The notes beneath the pieces are model-generated. The model did not search any database. It saw only the letters and a list, made by a program, of their open reading frames with translations, and had not been told where the DNA came from. Of a stretch of 64,000 nucleotides of DNA, positions 1 to 14,600 are shown piece after piece. Numbering within the stretch: position 1 is the stretch's first letter; each line of letters opens with the position of its first letter. Made by a program: the position numbers and the translations under genes. Source of the stretch: Crossaster papposus (taxonomy: Eukaryota; Echinodermata; Asteroidea; Velatida; Solasteridae); assembly GCA_037893245.1 (NCBI GenBank), contig JBAIAA010000074.1, forward strand, positions 2,046,001 through 2,110,000. Direction: 5' to 3'.

Positions 1-397
1 AACAGTCATGAATTTATATTAATAAAGGCCGGTTTATACTCGGCAAAAGCGAATTCGAACGCCAATTTATGACGTCACAGGGAGTTTTCATACTGCAAAT
101 TCTCAAAAGTTAAACAAATTCTAAATCCGGTGAATGTTTGCAGCAGATGCTTTGTGGTGTCAAATTCGTATCGCATTCGCTTCAGCGTGAAGTATGAACC
201 TACCTTTATACTTTTTAGGAGCTAATCGTCCTCACAGCAGAATCTGAATTGCGAAGGACAGCTACAACTTGGTTGAGCCGGAGGCGTGTAAAGGCGTGTA
301 AAGGCGCCTAAAAGTGCCGCTATATGACAGAGTCTTACCAAAGTGCAAAGGCAGAGCAACAGATGTTCGCGAGAGGAAGAAAAACCACAGAACTTAA

Positions 398-599
398 CCA
401 GTTTGCATCGGAGTACATGTATTGCATGCAAAGTTTTTCCGGAATTTAAAACGGATGACAGATAAACACGTCACGAGCAAGGCCGGAAATATCAGGGTAT
501 GCTACCCACAGATGCCAGATCCGTCTCGGATTGAAGTTCATAAAAAACAATCCCGTGCCTGGGCCCGGTCAATGTCAAAAAAATTCCGGTGTGAACTAG
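398..599 (+). mobile_element. TTAA-flanked MITE, family CCAGTTCGCGC, copy 1
   Basis: Diverged copy between TTAA at 394-397 and 600-603, ends CCAGTTTGCATCGG and CCGGTGTGAACTAG. Shares AAAACGGATGACGCATAAAC-like and GAGCAAGGCCGGAAAT core text with the other copies. Confidence 0.6.
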
Positions 600-603
600 T
601 TAA

Positions 604-817
604 TAACTGGTTATACACGCCAAATTTTTCTGAAAATCAAAACAGATGACTGAAAAACACGAGCAGCCGGAAATATTCGTCAGTGACCAGCTCGCAGCTA
701 GCACGTGTGGGTGTGCTGCCCATGGACTGTCGGCCTGGGCCTGCTAGGCTTGATCTTGGTGAAAAATAATCTCGCGCTCTGGTCCAGTAAAAAAATTAAA
801 ATACCAGCGTGAACTGG
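604..817 (+). mobile_element. MITE family CCAGTTCGCGC, copy 2 (5-prime truncated)
   Basis: Abuts copy 1 directly, sharing its TTAA, and ends CCAGCGTGAACTGG before TTAA 818-821. The left end is missing. The two neighbouring copies sit in DIS3 intron 18. Confidence 0.55.
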
Positions 818-845
818 TTAAAGAGTTTAGGAGTGCTAAGCTTAC

Positions 846-936
846 CTGTACGTTCTGTTTATCCAGCAGTGATGGGTAGGACAGGTCTGCATGGATGGCT
901 ACGGCTAAGGCTCTATGGACCAAGATATCCGAGTAT
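846..936 (-). CDS. DIS3: DIS3 exon 18 (RNB), last exon in window
   Basis: 91 nt, residues 796-826, [20 protein letters not shown] and LLDKQNVQ, matching the human YADVIVHRLLAVAIGAD block. Donor GTAAGC at 845-840. The remaining RNB and S1 exons are not visible in 1-839. Confidence 0.92.
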
Positions 937-2542
937 CTAAACAGAATGATAAAACAAAAAATGATCCTGTCAAACTCTGCTCTTCTGTGTTAGAGGTTCA
1001 ATTCTTCTAATAACAATGCTATTAATGGCATTGAAAACAAATTCTGACTGAAAGAATAGCAAATTTTCAACTGTAAAAAGCAGGTTACTGAGCAGTCACA
1101 AAAAAAATTACAAGTCCAGTCGCAAGTTAGTCATTGTTAATTCTCATGCCTAGTCACAAAAACAAGTAAATAACAAAAACATTCACAAGTCCAGAGCAAG
1201 CAACATCCAAACTTTGTCAAAGTTCAATTAAATAGTTTGTAAGCGAGTGTCAGCTAAGAACTACAATTCCGGGCAAAATGGTTGAGACACATGACAATAA
1301 GTATACCCTCGCCTGGTCCCCCAGCCCTCCCCTCCCCCCAGTCAATGTTATAATCTGCAGCTGGAGCACAGACCGTGCAATAAGAGACAACATTGACTGG
1401 GGGGCAAGGGAGGGCGGCCCAGCGAGATTTGGCCGGAATTGTAGATCACTTGTGATGAACTTATCCATTAGCAGTATCTCCACTACAACACTGTTAACTG
1501 GGAGAGGGACAAACAATTTCTTGCCTTCTAATTGGAGAGGTGAAGTGAGTATAGATTGGCGCAGCCAACCCGTAATGGAAGAAATCCTCAAAGGTTAAGG
1601 TGCCACTACTGAAGTACAAAGCCTGGGTCATGCATCGCGTTGTCATCATGCGCAGAAGCTTGTTGAAGAACGGTTCGTCGGGTATGACTGCCTTGTCTAA
1701 AGACTGGGCCAGGGCGTGGCCGCTGTCCACCTCAAGTTTCACACCCTAAAATGAAGACATTTTGAAGATAATTAACATAGTACTTTACAATATTGAAACA
1801 GAACCCAAAACAGTACTAATGTAATTAGTGCTGTTTTAGATTAGTGAAATATGTTATGTTCATACTAAATATTTTAGGTTATTTTGTATTTGTCAATATT
1901 GGTTTTAATATTGACATTCATGTATGTTTCGTATTAGTACGATAGGTGATGGGATTGTGCATTTGATGATACAGGCATGCAATTTGTCAAACAGTCAGAG
2001 TGTGCCATGAGAAAGATATTTGGCTACAGGGCCATCGCAGATTTGTCCTTTTGGGGGAAAATAAGTAGAATAAGAAATTTTCACATTTTTCAAAATGCCT
2101 GCCATTGCTTGTTATTCTACGTATATTTTGTTAACCAGTTCGCGCTGGAGGACGTATATACACGCCAATTTTTTCCCCAGATTCAAAACGGATGACGCAT
2201 AAACACGTCATGAGCAAGGCCAGAAATGTCCATCAGCAGCGAGCAAGGCCGGGAATGTCCATCAGCAGCGAGCAAGGCCGGGAATGTCCGTCAGCAACGA
2301 GCAAGGCCGGAAATGCGTGGCTGTGCTTTCCGGTACTATCGGCCTGAACCGCCTCGGATCGAGTTTCATTAAAAATAATCCTGCGCCTCGGCTCGGTGAT
2401 GTTAAAACAATCCCGGCACGACTGGTTAAGGGACAAATCTGCAATGACCCTGAAGCCAATTATCTTTTTTATGACATACTCGTAGTCTGTGCCAAATTCC
2501 CTGCTTGTATCATCAAAGGAACCATTCCCCCAAATATTTTCC

Positions 2543-2630
<88 letters not shown>

Positions 2631-5600
2631 TTCCATTGCAGATGCAAGGTTAAACCCAATATAAATTGTATATTAAATTGATAGAAAAACACCATATAAT
2701 TTTGCAATGATGTTACATTTTTGACGTTTTCCTATTTTAGCAGAGACAATTGCTTGTTAAACAAAGAAAATATTGAAGATTCAGGAATGAGATTGTCAAT
2801 TTAGAAAAAAGTCTGAAAATCAATGAAATGTCTGAAAGATGCATATTTCTATGTACAAATAATGTCTTTCTCCAAGATTCAAAAAGTGTGATTTCTGATA
2901 AAAGTTAAAAAAATTGTATGCCTGGAGATTGTAATATACAATATAGCAGTATAGCACCCAGAAGTGTGTTTTTTCTCAATCTTTTATCGCGTTTACCTTT
3001 CCCAGAGCTGCTTTGATGACTGGTTCATAGCTAGACGGGGAGGGCGTAGGGTGACGTCTTAAGGTGGCACACTGGGGGAACTCCTCGTGAATTTTCTTGG
3101 CTACTGAGATGTTGGCCAGCAACATGAACTCCTCTACCATAGAGTTGGTTTCCCTGGTAACAAATGCATTCGTAAGATGGATTTTGCGTCGGGTTGATGT
3201 AAATTCAATATTGAAATTTGCTTTTCACCAACTTTTTTTATAGTGGGTTTAAGTACCATCCGAGTAGTTCCAAAAAATTTCTTAAAATATCTCGAACACA
3301 ATACATTTTTTTAAAGACATGAATCTGGGAACCGAGAAAAATTTGCAATTAAAAAAAAAAAAAGCAAAAAAAAAACAAAAATTGAAAATACACTGGATTC
3401 TCCATCGACTCTGTACTTATCCAAAAATTGGCGTCTAGATACTACATTCTCTCCCGGTCACGTTTTTGCACATGAGGTAAAGAGCCGTTTTCCAAACCCC
3501 TGGCTTCAGCTCTGTCTCCAGCCCATTGCTAAAATGCATGAATGAAGCCAGAGACAAAGACGAAGCTGGGCTTTGTAAAATATCTTCGGAATACCGTGAA
3601 AGGTGTGTTTACCTTAGCTCCTTCTGCTGTACTTCGATGGGGTCGTGCGTTTCACTGTCCATGCTGAAGCGAATCTCTGGCGAAGCCAACACAAGTGCCC
3701 TGGAAAACAGAGCCACAGTTACAATAACAAACCATAAATATTACCAAAATCTACTACCTGGTGTTTTTTGCTTTCAACACGTGTTTTCTTTGAAAACCAT
3801 TGAGAATTTTATACCACTGATGACTTAAGCTGTACAAATATTTTTGCTGAAATAACGAACATAGGCGTACATAGGTTTTCGTAGTACAAATCTGTCGAAG
3901 ATTATGATAAACCATGGCAAGCTCAAGCTTTACAATTATTACCCCTGTTCACCAGGCCACAAGACCAGTTTTCTGCAGCAGCTCGCAGTCAGCGCAATCT
4001 GGTCTCTACCCTCACAGATACCCATTGATACTCCCAGGCGAAGAGAGGCAATTGTAGTAAAGTGTCTTGCCCAAGAACACATGCCCCATGTTACCCGTCA
4101 TGGTTCCAACACCTTGACCATTGGGCCCTCATGACCCTTTTTACATTGTTGAAGAGACACCATTCGAAATAATTGGGAGGACAGAAAACATTGACACTGC
4201 AAGCAGAACTCCACTCATGATTATTCTCATATCAAACCTGGGGCCAATTTCATAGAGCTGCTAAGCACACAAATTTGCTTAGCACCAAAAAGTCTTGCTC
4301 GTTAAAAACAGGTTACCAGCCCAAATTAACCTTGTTTTTCATGCTAAGCAAAAAACCAGCTGATTATCAATCAAAAGCAATAAAGATCACGTGAACATTT
4401 GGTCTGTAACCTTGTTTTTGCCAAGGACATATTTTCATGCTAAGCATATTTTGGTGCTTAGCAGCTCTATGAAATTGGCCCCTGGTTAACACCTAGATGA
4501 TGAGAAACGGCTAAGGCTATGGCTGTGGCTCGCTAATCCATCCAGAACGCTATGGACAGCTGTGCTATGCCGTAGAACACGGCCTGATTGGCAGCTGCAC
4601 GCTCGGTACATTGTGCAGTGCAGCTACTAGACAAGAGCTGCTGTGCATTCATGCGTATAACCCGGTGCGCGAAAGAGTGATATGCCGGTGATACCGGCGT
4701 CAAGGGGTTAATGATACCTCATTTTCGTACCCATTGTCCAAGCGTTTCTGTTTGAGTATCTTAGCTAGTCGGTTCAATCCTCTCAAACCCATGGTAACGC
4801 AGTCAGTCAGAGACTTGTCGTCAATCCTCAACTGGGCTTCCTCGTAGGTAAACGCAGCCTGAAAGGCAAATTGAAAACAAATATAACATTTAATTTCTCT
4901 CTCATAAAATAACACAATTTCCAACGATGACTTTTTCCAAATACTTCCCCCACTTCAGTAAATTAGTCCACATTTTGTTACAAACATTTACACATTCGTG
5001 AAAGGGTGCAAGCCAGCTAGTCTGGTTCCCTGATCTGACAATTCCCCAATGTCTATAAATTGCTTTGTTTCCCATTAAGTAGGGTTTAAGAAAACCAGAC
5101 TAGAAAATTTGGGCAAAAAAAAATGTTGTATATTAGGCCAAATAAAAAAACCAACATGTTTTAATACCGTCATGCCTTTTTTTTTTTTTTTTTAATGGAC
5201 GCTCGACACATTTTAAACGAGTCATGTAGTGAACATGTCACACCCTATCTTCCTATTTGAAATTAAAACATGGCTCCCACACGATTAAAAATCAAAATTC
5301 ATGTGGGCCGATCATGTACGCACCAAACACTTCACACCCTAGCCATCCCATTAGAAAAAATATTTCCACAGCATGTACACAGTGATGCTAAAGTCTAAAA
5401 CACGATCTTAAAATGTTATTATCTTTTACCAATTTTCTTTAAAAATATTTTAAAAAATAAAATTCTCAAAAAGATAATAAAATTTATAGGTAGCGGCCTC
5501 CAAAGAGAAAGCGGGCGGTGACGCTAAACATTTTTGTTTTTTTAAACATCGGATTCATCTATTATCCAACAAACTATTATGAAACAAAATTCAAAAACAT

Positions 5601-8600
5601 ACTCAGGTTGGACTTGAATCAGGTACCTCCATATCACCAGTACAGGGGGAGCTTGCCAGTTGGGCTGGCCAACTAAATAGAGAAACTATACTTCTTTCAC
5701 TTACCCTTGAGCGTATGATACTCTTAGTGAACCTTGTGCTGACTACCTCGGCTCTGTTAGTCATCTCCCAGATACAGGTGAAGGCAAAACGCTCCTCGTT
5801 ACCGCGCAGCGAACAGAGATTAGAGCTCAGCAACTCAGGCACCATGTCAATCCTCTGAGGATGAGAATCAAAACAGGGTTACACCAAAGTACAAGCCGCA
5901 ACCTTGCTCCTCGAATCGGACTTTTATCCCTACACCGGTTTACGCTGACTAACGCTCGGTTCAGACAGGCGTTCTACAGTCACGCCGAACCAGATTGAAA
6001 TCAAGTCGCTCCTGAGTCGCTCTAACAACTCCAGCAGTCGATCGTTCGCCGTCTGGCGCGCCTTGTCGCCCTTATTCGTTTCAGACGTCGGACTCAATTC
6101 ACTCATTTGGTTCGGCGCGACTGTGGAACGCCTGTCTGAACCAAGCGTCCGAAGCTCTGGTCTTTGGTTATTGTCTAGGTGTTCGTCCATTACCACTATG
6201 CGTGAGAAGGCTGACAATAGACTAACCGTTGCTCTGGAAGCCCGTTTCGGACACGGCCCATTATTAAGACGAGTTGCAAATGTTTAACCTCAACTCCCTA
6301 CTAAGGTGTACAGCATAGAGGACCACGACCATCAAAATCTATCACAAAATCTATCTGCTTCACGTAATGCTTCATGACCAAATCTGTTGAATCGACTAAT
6401 GGTGCTGGTGGATTTTGATAGACTTGGTACACAGGCATATCTGCCAAAATTCCACAAAATGGAGGAGTGGGATGGGGTAGATTTTGATGGAAGTAGTACA
6501 GTTAGGGTTAGGGTTAGGGTTTGAAAACATTTATTTTAGTACAATAAGTTGCGTCAATTGCTTTTTGGGCAATTTGTTTGTTTACCTTATCCACGAGGTA
6601 CACAGTTGTACCTCTGTTGAATGCTTCATCATCTAAGGCATTGCCTGGCCGGATGAAATGGGTCACATCAGCGATGTGTACGCCAACCTAAACAACAACA
6701 AAAACAGCTAGTATGAGTGTGTTTTACAACCCTGTAATTAGCAGTGTTCTCCAACCAACAAACATGGCGCCCCGCCATGCTTTATGTGGTGCGCGCAAAG
6801 CTTTAAAAGTCGCCGACAAGCTTTCAATTCCTTTCGGAAAAAAAATTTGAAAATGTATAGGTTTGATGAAATTCCAAATGCACTGAAAAAAGTAAAAAAA
6901 CGTCCCTGCCCGTCACGTCAGAGCACCAACCTTTAATTTCCAAAGTTCACAATTTTCACAATTCAATCAGTCAATCGTAAATCACTCATGAGTGAGTCAC
7001 AAGTCACCCGTATATCACTTACAAGTCTATCATAAGTAACTCACATGCCAATCGCAAGTCTCTCACGAGTCAAACATGAGTCAGTCACAAGTCAATCATA
7101 AGTCAATCATAAGTCAGTCACAAGTCAATCATAAGTCAATCATAAGTCAGTCACAAGTCAATCATAAGTCAGTCACAAGTCAATCATAAGTCAGTCACAA
7201 GTCAGTCATAATCAATCACAAGGTCACAAGTAACAGGGGTATCCGCAAACTAACTCAATAGTCCAGGAAAAATAAGTTTTGACCTCAAACAAATTGCAAC
7301 AAATTGTTTTTCACCACAGTGCACTTCTAGAGGGTCCCTAGAATTACATACTAAAAGTCTACAAAAATCCAAGTGGTGGAAATATGACTAATTTGCATAA
7401 ATCGTTAGTCCCTGCCGCGTAATATATTTATTCCCATATTTGGGTATATATATATATATTTTATTTTTTGAAAAGTTTATTTTGGTGATTCTACTTACAT
7501 ATCCTTACTTCAATAACATTTGCTAAATCATATAAGTGACTGAATAGTGATGAGAACATAGTAATAAACAAAAATGACAACTTTGTGACTCTATAAATGT
7601 GCGCACATTACACTTTCTCCAGATATCATCAAGTAGTCAGTATTGGCGAGCTTCAAATTCACCAAGTTGCTTACTGGCACAGTTATCATATTAAAACCTC
7701 ATGAAAAATCATAGGAACAATGATAACAATGTGATATTTAGCCCTGCAAACAAAAACTGGAGAAAAATGGTGTGTCCATAAATTGGGCGAAAAGGTAGTT
7801 AAGGGGTTGCCTAACAGGGGAGACTCGAACAAGTTCAAGGAAATCCCCAAAATACATTTTAACGTAGATAGGAGTATTGTAAGCAACAACAATCTTTAAT
7901 TTGGGAGGTTTCCTTGAACTTGTTCAAGTCTCTCACCTTAGGCAACCCTTCACCTACTTGTTAGCCCAATTTAGGGACGCACCATTTTTTCCCAGTTTTT
8001 GTTTGCTGGGCTAAATATCACAATGTTATCATTGTTCATATGATTTTCCATAAGGTTTTAATAGGATAACTGTGCCAGTAAGCAACTTGGTGAATTTGAA
8101 GCACGTCAATACTGACTACTTGATGATATCTGGAGACACGGTAAATGTGTGCAAATTATAGGGTATAATTGTAGTCATTTTGGACCATTACTATATTTTC
8201 ATAGTTATTTAGTCACTTACATGCTTTAGAAAATGTATTGAAGTAAGGATGTGTAAGTATAATTGCCAAAATAAACTTTTCAAAGAATTAAAAATATAAT
8301 ATATACCCAAATATAAGAATAAACATATTACACGGCAGGGATTAACGATTTATGCAAATTAGACATATTTCCACCACTTGGATTTTTGTAGACTTTTAGT
8401 ATGTAATTCTAGGGACCTTATAGAAGTGCACTGTGGTAAAAAACAATTTGTTGCAATTTGTTTGAGGTCAACAAAACAAAATTATGTATTTTGCCTGGAC
8501 TACAATAGGATCATTATAATACCTCTAGATTTCCATTGTTCAGTTTTCTACAGTGCAACGCATCATCAATGTCTGTACATCCAGGAGGATCCACACTACA

Positions 8601-11600
8601 GATATCCAAATGTCGCAGGTCTTCTCTAACCTTCACATCCTTCAATGCACAGAGAATTTCTTTTAGTCAAAATAATGCAGAAAAGTTATAGTATACCTAT
8701 TGTCGGTTGTAAATTGTTATCGTTTGAAGCAGGAACAATTCTCAAAATCTAAAGAATAGTACTTGAAAAAAATGACAAAGTTTTTAATAGCTCTGTGAAT
8801 GCTTTATTATTCTGAAAAAAAAAAAATATTCTAAAATGTGATTTTGAACTAACTACTAATGAAAATTTCCAAAAATGTGTCTTTGAGACGCATTTTTTGA
8901 TTTATTTTATTATTTTCTTTAAGATGACTGCATGCCAGGAGGAATATTTTCACAGGGAGTTTAGAGTCATTAATATCTTTGCATCAGTAAGCTTTTAAAC
9001 AATAATTTTGTTGGCTACCTTTTGGATAGATGCAAAAATTTTACTGTCCCTTTAATTTCAAAGGTCTTGAAGGGTCAAATGTATCACATGATAAATGAAG
9101 GAGTGTTCAATTATTTTCTGTGATTTTAAGATTTCAAGTCTGACTTTATAGTATAAACTTTAGGCTGTGTCCGAATAACTTGGCTACGGCTTTGAGTAAC
9201 ACACGTCTTATGGAAGTAACTGTAGCCACTTCCATAAGACGTGTGTTACTGCTGTAGCTACAGTCAAGCAATTGGGCAATTTGGGGCATGGTCATGTGAG
9301 TGTGCTAATACTATGGAAAACAAAATTACTGAAACAAAACTTGACATGTTGAAAAGGACGAGGATGATCAACTTCTAGAAGGAATAACATTTAGGTCTTT
9401 GATAGAAGGTCTTTGATAGAAGGTCTTTGATAGAAGGTCTTTGATAGAAGGTCTTAGGTCTTTGATAGAAGGTCTTTGATAGAAGGTCTTAGGTCTTTGA
9501 TAGAAGGTCTTTGAAAGAAGGTCTTTGAAAGAAGGTCTTTGATAGAAGGTCTTTGATAGAGGGTCTTTGATAGAAGGTCTTTGATAGAAGGTCTTTGATA
9601 GAAGGTCTTTGATAGAAGGTCTTTGATAGAAGGTCTTTGATAGAAGGTCTTTGATAGCAAGTACCTCTTCCGTGATTCCCCAAGGCATCTTAGGGAGGAA
9701 ACTGACTACTGACTCAGAGAACGGCAGGTGGGGAACGTCGTGCTCCAGGAGAAGGACTTCATTCTCCGTGTCTCGGTCTCCAATCTCCCCGAGAAGACGG
9801 ACAAAGTGACCCTGTGAAGACAACAAGCACATGCAATGAACTAGAAAAGGGCATTCAGCAGAGCATAGACCTACGCCCCAACTGCGAAAACGCCCTATCT
9901 CCAAAAATTTAAGAATAATTCAAAGTGATCCAGATTCCAGATCTGGATCCAGATCAATCTGAACACTTCATGGACTCATCCTTGACCCATAACCTATCTA
10001 CTCACTATGTTTCGGTAAAATCTCTCCAGTAGTTTTTCTCAAATTTTTATACTTTATGCTTCAACAATGCAGAAACTTCATAAATAATCAGTCCAGTCCA
10101 GCAGTCACTTTTAATGATGTTCGTAGAAAACTAAGTCTGAAGAAATAAAACATTGTAAACCAATGTCAGTCAGAGTGAATTTCATCTTTTTCTTAACGCG
10201 ACCGAGTTGATCTGACACGTATGATCAGAGGAAAAGTTGCATGCCTGTTAAACTGAACTGGAACTTTGAGCCCCAAATTATCTACAGTGGCCGAGCATAC
10301 TCAATTACCCTATCGCGATAGAACCGCGTCAATGCAACTTGTGAAATATGGTGTAATCACATGAATTACAAATCGACGCGGAATGCACAAAATGCGATAC
10401 AAACAAAAATTACTGCATAAAATTCCAACAGGTTGTATAAGGAGCGTGGCCACGTGCCAGCCAGCAATAGGTTAATTTGCGTTTACTTTTTAATAGTTGA
10501 GTTGCAATGGGAATGAACTTGATGAACTTGACAAAGATTGTGCAAGCATAGATCACGTCAGGACTTTCAGAAACTAAGTGTTAGAGCAGAAAAAAATATT
10601 AATTTCTGCAAATCGCCTATTACAAGGCCAAAGGGCACTTGAGGTGTGGGCTACAGAGGAAAGTGTGGAAGAACCAGCCCCTCCCACTGAAACAAGACAA
10701 GATAATCTCTTCACAGTATATGTTGGGTTGGGATGGGTAACTAGTCCACTGCAAAGCCTTAATAATGCCATAGCTCAGGCTGGGTTTGAACCCACAACCT
10801 GCAGAACCACCCGCAGACCAAGAATGCAATGCCCAAGACCACTAGGCCATGGCACTTGTAAAAATTGATGGAAAAACGTTGGTTGGAAACCTGTTCACAC
10901 TCGAAACGCAAACCTGTAGCAATTTAGCTGTTCAAAGACATACCTCCCACCCATACATAATTTATGAATGGCCAAACTCACCATGGGATATCTTGAGTTC
11001 CTTGGCCAGCTGTCAATGCTCACCATGATCCTCTGTCCTTGTAGAGAGGCGGCCTGTCTCGTCTCAATGCGTACCTTGGGAATCTTCTTCTCTGCTGCCA
11101 TGAAGAGATGGCGCGTGCCCTGGAAAGAAACAAAATTAGTTGGTTGAATATGAGAATTTCTTCACTCTGAATCTGACTTGTGGGCACGGTTGACGAGCCA
11201 AATCTCAAGTCAGGTACGAGTCTAATCTCAAGTCAGGTACAAGTCAAATCTCAAGTCTAATCTCAAGTCAGGTACAAGTCAAATCTCAAGTCAAATCTCA
11301 AATCTCAAGTCAAATCTCAAGTCAAATCTCAAGTCAAATCTCAAATCTCAAGTCAAATCTCAAGTCAAATCTCAAGTCAAATCTCAAGTCAAATCTCAAG
11401 TCAAATCTCAAGTCAAATCTCAAGTCAAATCTCAAGTCAAATCTCAAGTCAAATCTCAAGTCAAATCTCAAGTCAAATCTCAAGTCAAATCTCAAGTCAA
11501 ATCTCAAGTCAAATCTCAAGTCAAATCTCAAGTCAAATCTCAAGTCAGGTACAAGTCGAATCTCAAGTCAAATCTCAAGTCAGGTACAAGTCAGGTACAA

Positions 11601-14600
11601 GTCGAATCTTAAGTCGAATCTTAAGTCGAATCTTAAGTCGAATCTTAAGTCGAATCTTAAGTCGAATCGCGAGTCAAATCGCGAGTCAAATCGCGAGTCA
11701 AATCGCGAGTCAAATCGCAAGTCAAATCGCGAGGTCAAATCGCGAGGTCAAATCGCGAGGTCAAATCGCGAGGTCAAATTGCGAGGTCAAACCGCGAGGT
11801 CAAACCGCGAGGTCAAACCGCGAGGTCAAACCGCAGTTCAAAGCGCATTTCAAATCTCAGGTCAAATCCCAAGTCAAATCCCAGGTCAAATGATGTTATA
11901 ATAATCTGGCGCGAACTGATTAACAGTTTGTGTCCTGGGGCAAATTTCCTAAAACGTGTAAGCACCAAAATTTGCTTAGCATGTAAATTCTTCCTTGGAA
12001 TAAACAGGGTTACAAACCAACATTTCCGTAGATGTTTATCCTTTGTGACTGGTATTCAGCTGTTTTTTGCTTTGAATGAAAATGGCCGATAACCTGTTTT
12101 TACTGAGCAAGACTTTCTTGTACTAAGCAAATTGTTGTGCTTAAATGTTTTATGAAACTGGCCCCAGTCTACAAGTGTAAGTAAAACATAACAGATTATC
12201 ACTAAGATAATCAATGTTAAAACAAATCCCAACTACTGGTATGGACAGGTAATTTGATAATACCTTCATGTTGTTGGACGGTTGTAAAACACCACAGTAA
12301 GGCCGCCAGTTCCGCTTGACGATCCCGACCACTTTCCCTGTCGGCTGAGAGTTTGCGGGTTGAACAGTGTCAGAGTTTTCACCCTAGAAATAACAAAAAA
12401 CAAAAATGAACAATTAGGAAATAAAGAAATGCTGCTTTATGTTTCTAATCAGCATGTTATTGATAATTATTCAACTTTTTAACCAGTTCGCCCTGGGATT
12501 ATTTTAACATCACCGAGCCGACCGTGCGGGATTATTTTTAACGAAACTCGATCCAAGGCGTGTTCAGGCCGATAGTACCGGGAAGCACACCCACGCATTT
12601 CCGGCCTTGCTCGCTGCTGACAGACAATGTCGGCCTTGCTGGTGGCGTGTTTATGCATCATCCGTTTTGAATCCGGGGAAAACTGGTTAAGTAGAGGACC
12701 TATGCTGAAAGAAAATTAAAATAAACCATGACCTGAACATAATGTTGCATTGCTCTTACAATTATAACTTTCCACCATAATAAACTTTACAGATTAACAC
12801 TTGAAAAACAAATTAGTGTTCCCTGCTATTCTCCTGGGTCAAAAATACAGATCTGGAAATCTGGTAAGCATAGAAAATACATCCTAAGCAAAAACAGGTT
12901 ACCAGCCAAACTCTAATGCAGTGCAAGTTACCTTTGACTGGTACTCAACTAAACTGTGCTTAGCACATACATTTACAGCTCTCACCTCCTCAAAATCCTT
13001 CTCCCCTTCTTCCTCTTTATCTGCGTTGTCGACGGCAACGACGGAAGACGGGCAGGTCCATTGGTGTTTGGGTAGTATCACTATGGCAACGATGTCGCCA
13101 TTCACTGCTCGATTCTGATTGGCCAGGCCCTTGATGAAAATCTTAAAAACAAAATCAACAATTTCTAAAATTCAACCATGCACAAATCAATCAGATGTTT
13201 ACACCAAAATAACACTACTGGAGGGACTTTAACAAAACTTTGTAGGTAGGTAGCTTATGGGTCAAGGACAATTCCATTAATTTGTTAACATTGAGAGGGC
13301 ATTTTTTTCCGGTTGGGATGCAATTTGCAGGTGGGCAGAAGGGTTCTCTATACCGAGTGCTCTTTTAAAAAAATTAGCTCTTTTTGGTTTTCACCTCCAA
13401 TTGATTTTGCACCCACCATTTGTTCCTCCCCATGGACGCTGGCGTATCCCTCCCTGAAGTTTTCAGAACTTGCTTGGAATGTTCCCTGCTTCACTGCACT
13501 GTTCTTGACGGCCGACTGCAACTGGGTCGCCGACATGTGTTCGGGAAAGAGGACTTTGCGACCTCCGTCGGAACTGATGTCTGAATCTCGCTAGCCCCAA
13601 GGAGAAAAAATAAAATAAAAATGAAAACAAAAAAAACAATTAACCGTTACATTAACAAGCAGTAAAACAAATGAATGCATGAATGAACTGGTATAACAAA
13701 TAATGGAAGAATATTTTTTTTTATTACAGTAAACAATTTTGTGTGAAAACCATAAAAGTTGCAATAAAGATAATTCCCATTATAATATAATAGATGCCTT
13801 TTCTGTGCACAATTATGCAACGTCTGAATGACATGGCTATGGCCTCAATAGCACACAAGTCTATGGGAAGTGACGGCAGCCACTACCCAGAGGCTTCCAT
13901 AGGTGCACGTGTTATTCTCAGCCGTAGCTAAGTGATTCCGCCGCGGCTTAAGTCTTACACTACTACACTGCCGTGTAGAAAGTGAGTAATTCACTGTTAT
14001 GTGCAGCTTTAGTTGCAAACTAACACTTCTTAACATTAATTTACAACTATAAAGGTTTAATACACAAGAGCCTGTTTACTCAGTTTACGCTGGGATCATT
14101 TTGACATCGCGCAGGATTGTTTTTCACCTGTGGCTGTCATCTGTGGGTAGCACACCCCGATATTACTGGCCTTGCTCACTGCGAACCGGTCGCTGACATA
14201 AACTTCCGGCCTTGCTCGTGACATGTTTATCCCTCATCCATTTTGAATTCCGGAAATACTTTTGGGTGCAAAAACAGCATCCAACGCGATCTGGTTAATA
14301 TGTGACCTGTCATCACAAAATGAGCGTAAAGTCGCACGGAGTGATTTCCCAGTACGGCCAGTCAAAGTCAAAATTTGAAGGGGTGGTCGATTTTGAGATT
14401 ATATGGGTTTTGTTAAGACTAAATCCCCAACAATCAATTCCCAATTTTTCAGGACGATCAGATAAAAACAAAATTAGTTTTTGAGACAATTTTGACTATG
14501 CCTTTCTATGCCTTTCACACAATTTCTCGCAAGAAATGCCCGTTTTCTCATAATCTCTGTATTAAGAATCCAGACTAAAAAATAAAAATATATTATATTA

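Noticed and set aside
1250..1598. Opposing 113- and 106-aa frames
   Set aside because: Hairpin repeat at 1308-1426 overlapping the end of DIS3 exon 17; no similarity recognised.
6497..6522. Interstitial telomere repeat (TTAGGG)
   Set aside because: Only about three units; more likely related to the CCCTAAC MITE ends.
9368..9664. C-terminal extension of DIS3 exon 10 with many [11 protein letters not shown] repeats
   Set aside because: Homology stops exactly at a GT donor and resumes at exon 11; the extension is an intronic minisatellite.
11334..11543. A frame encoding repeated RFDL residues
   Set aside because: It is the 12-bp AAGTCAAATCTC satellite read in frame; no start context or homology.
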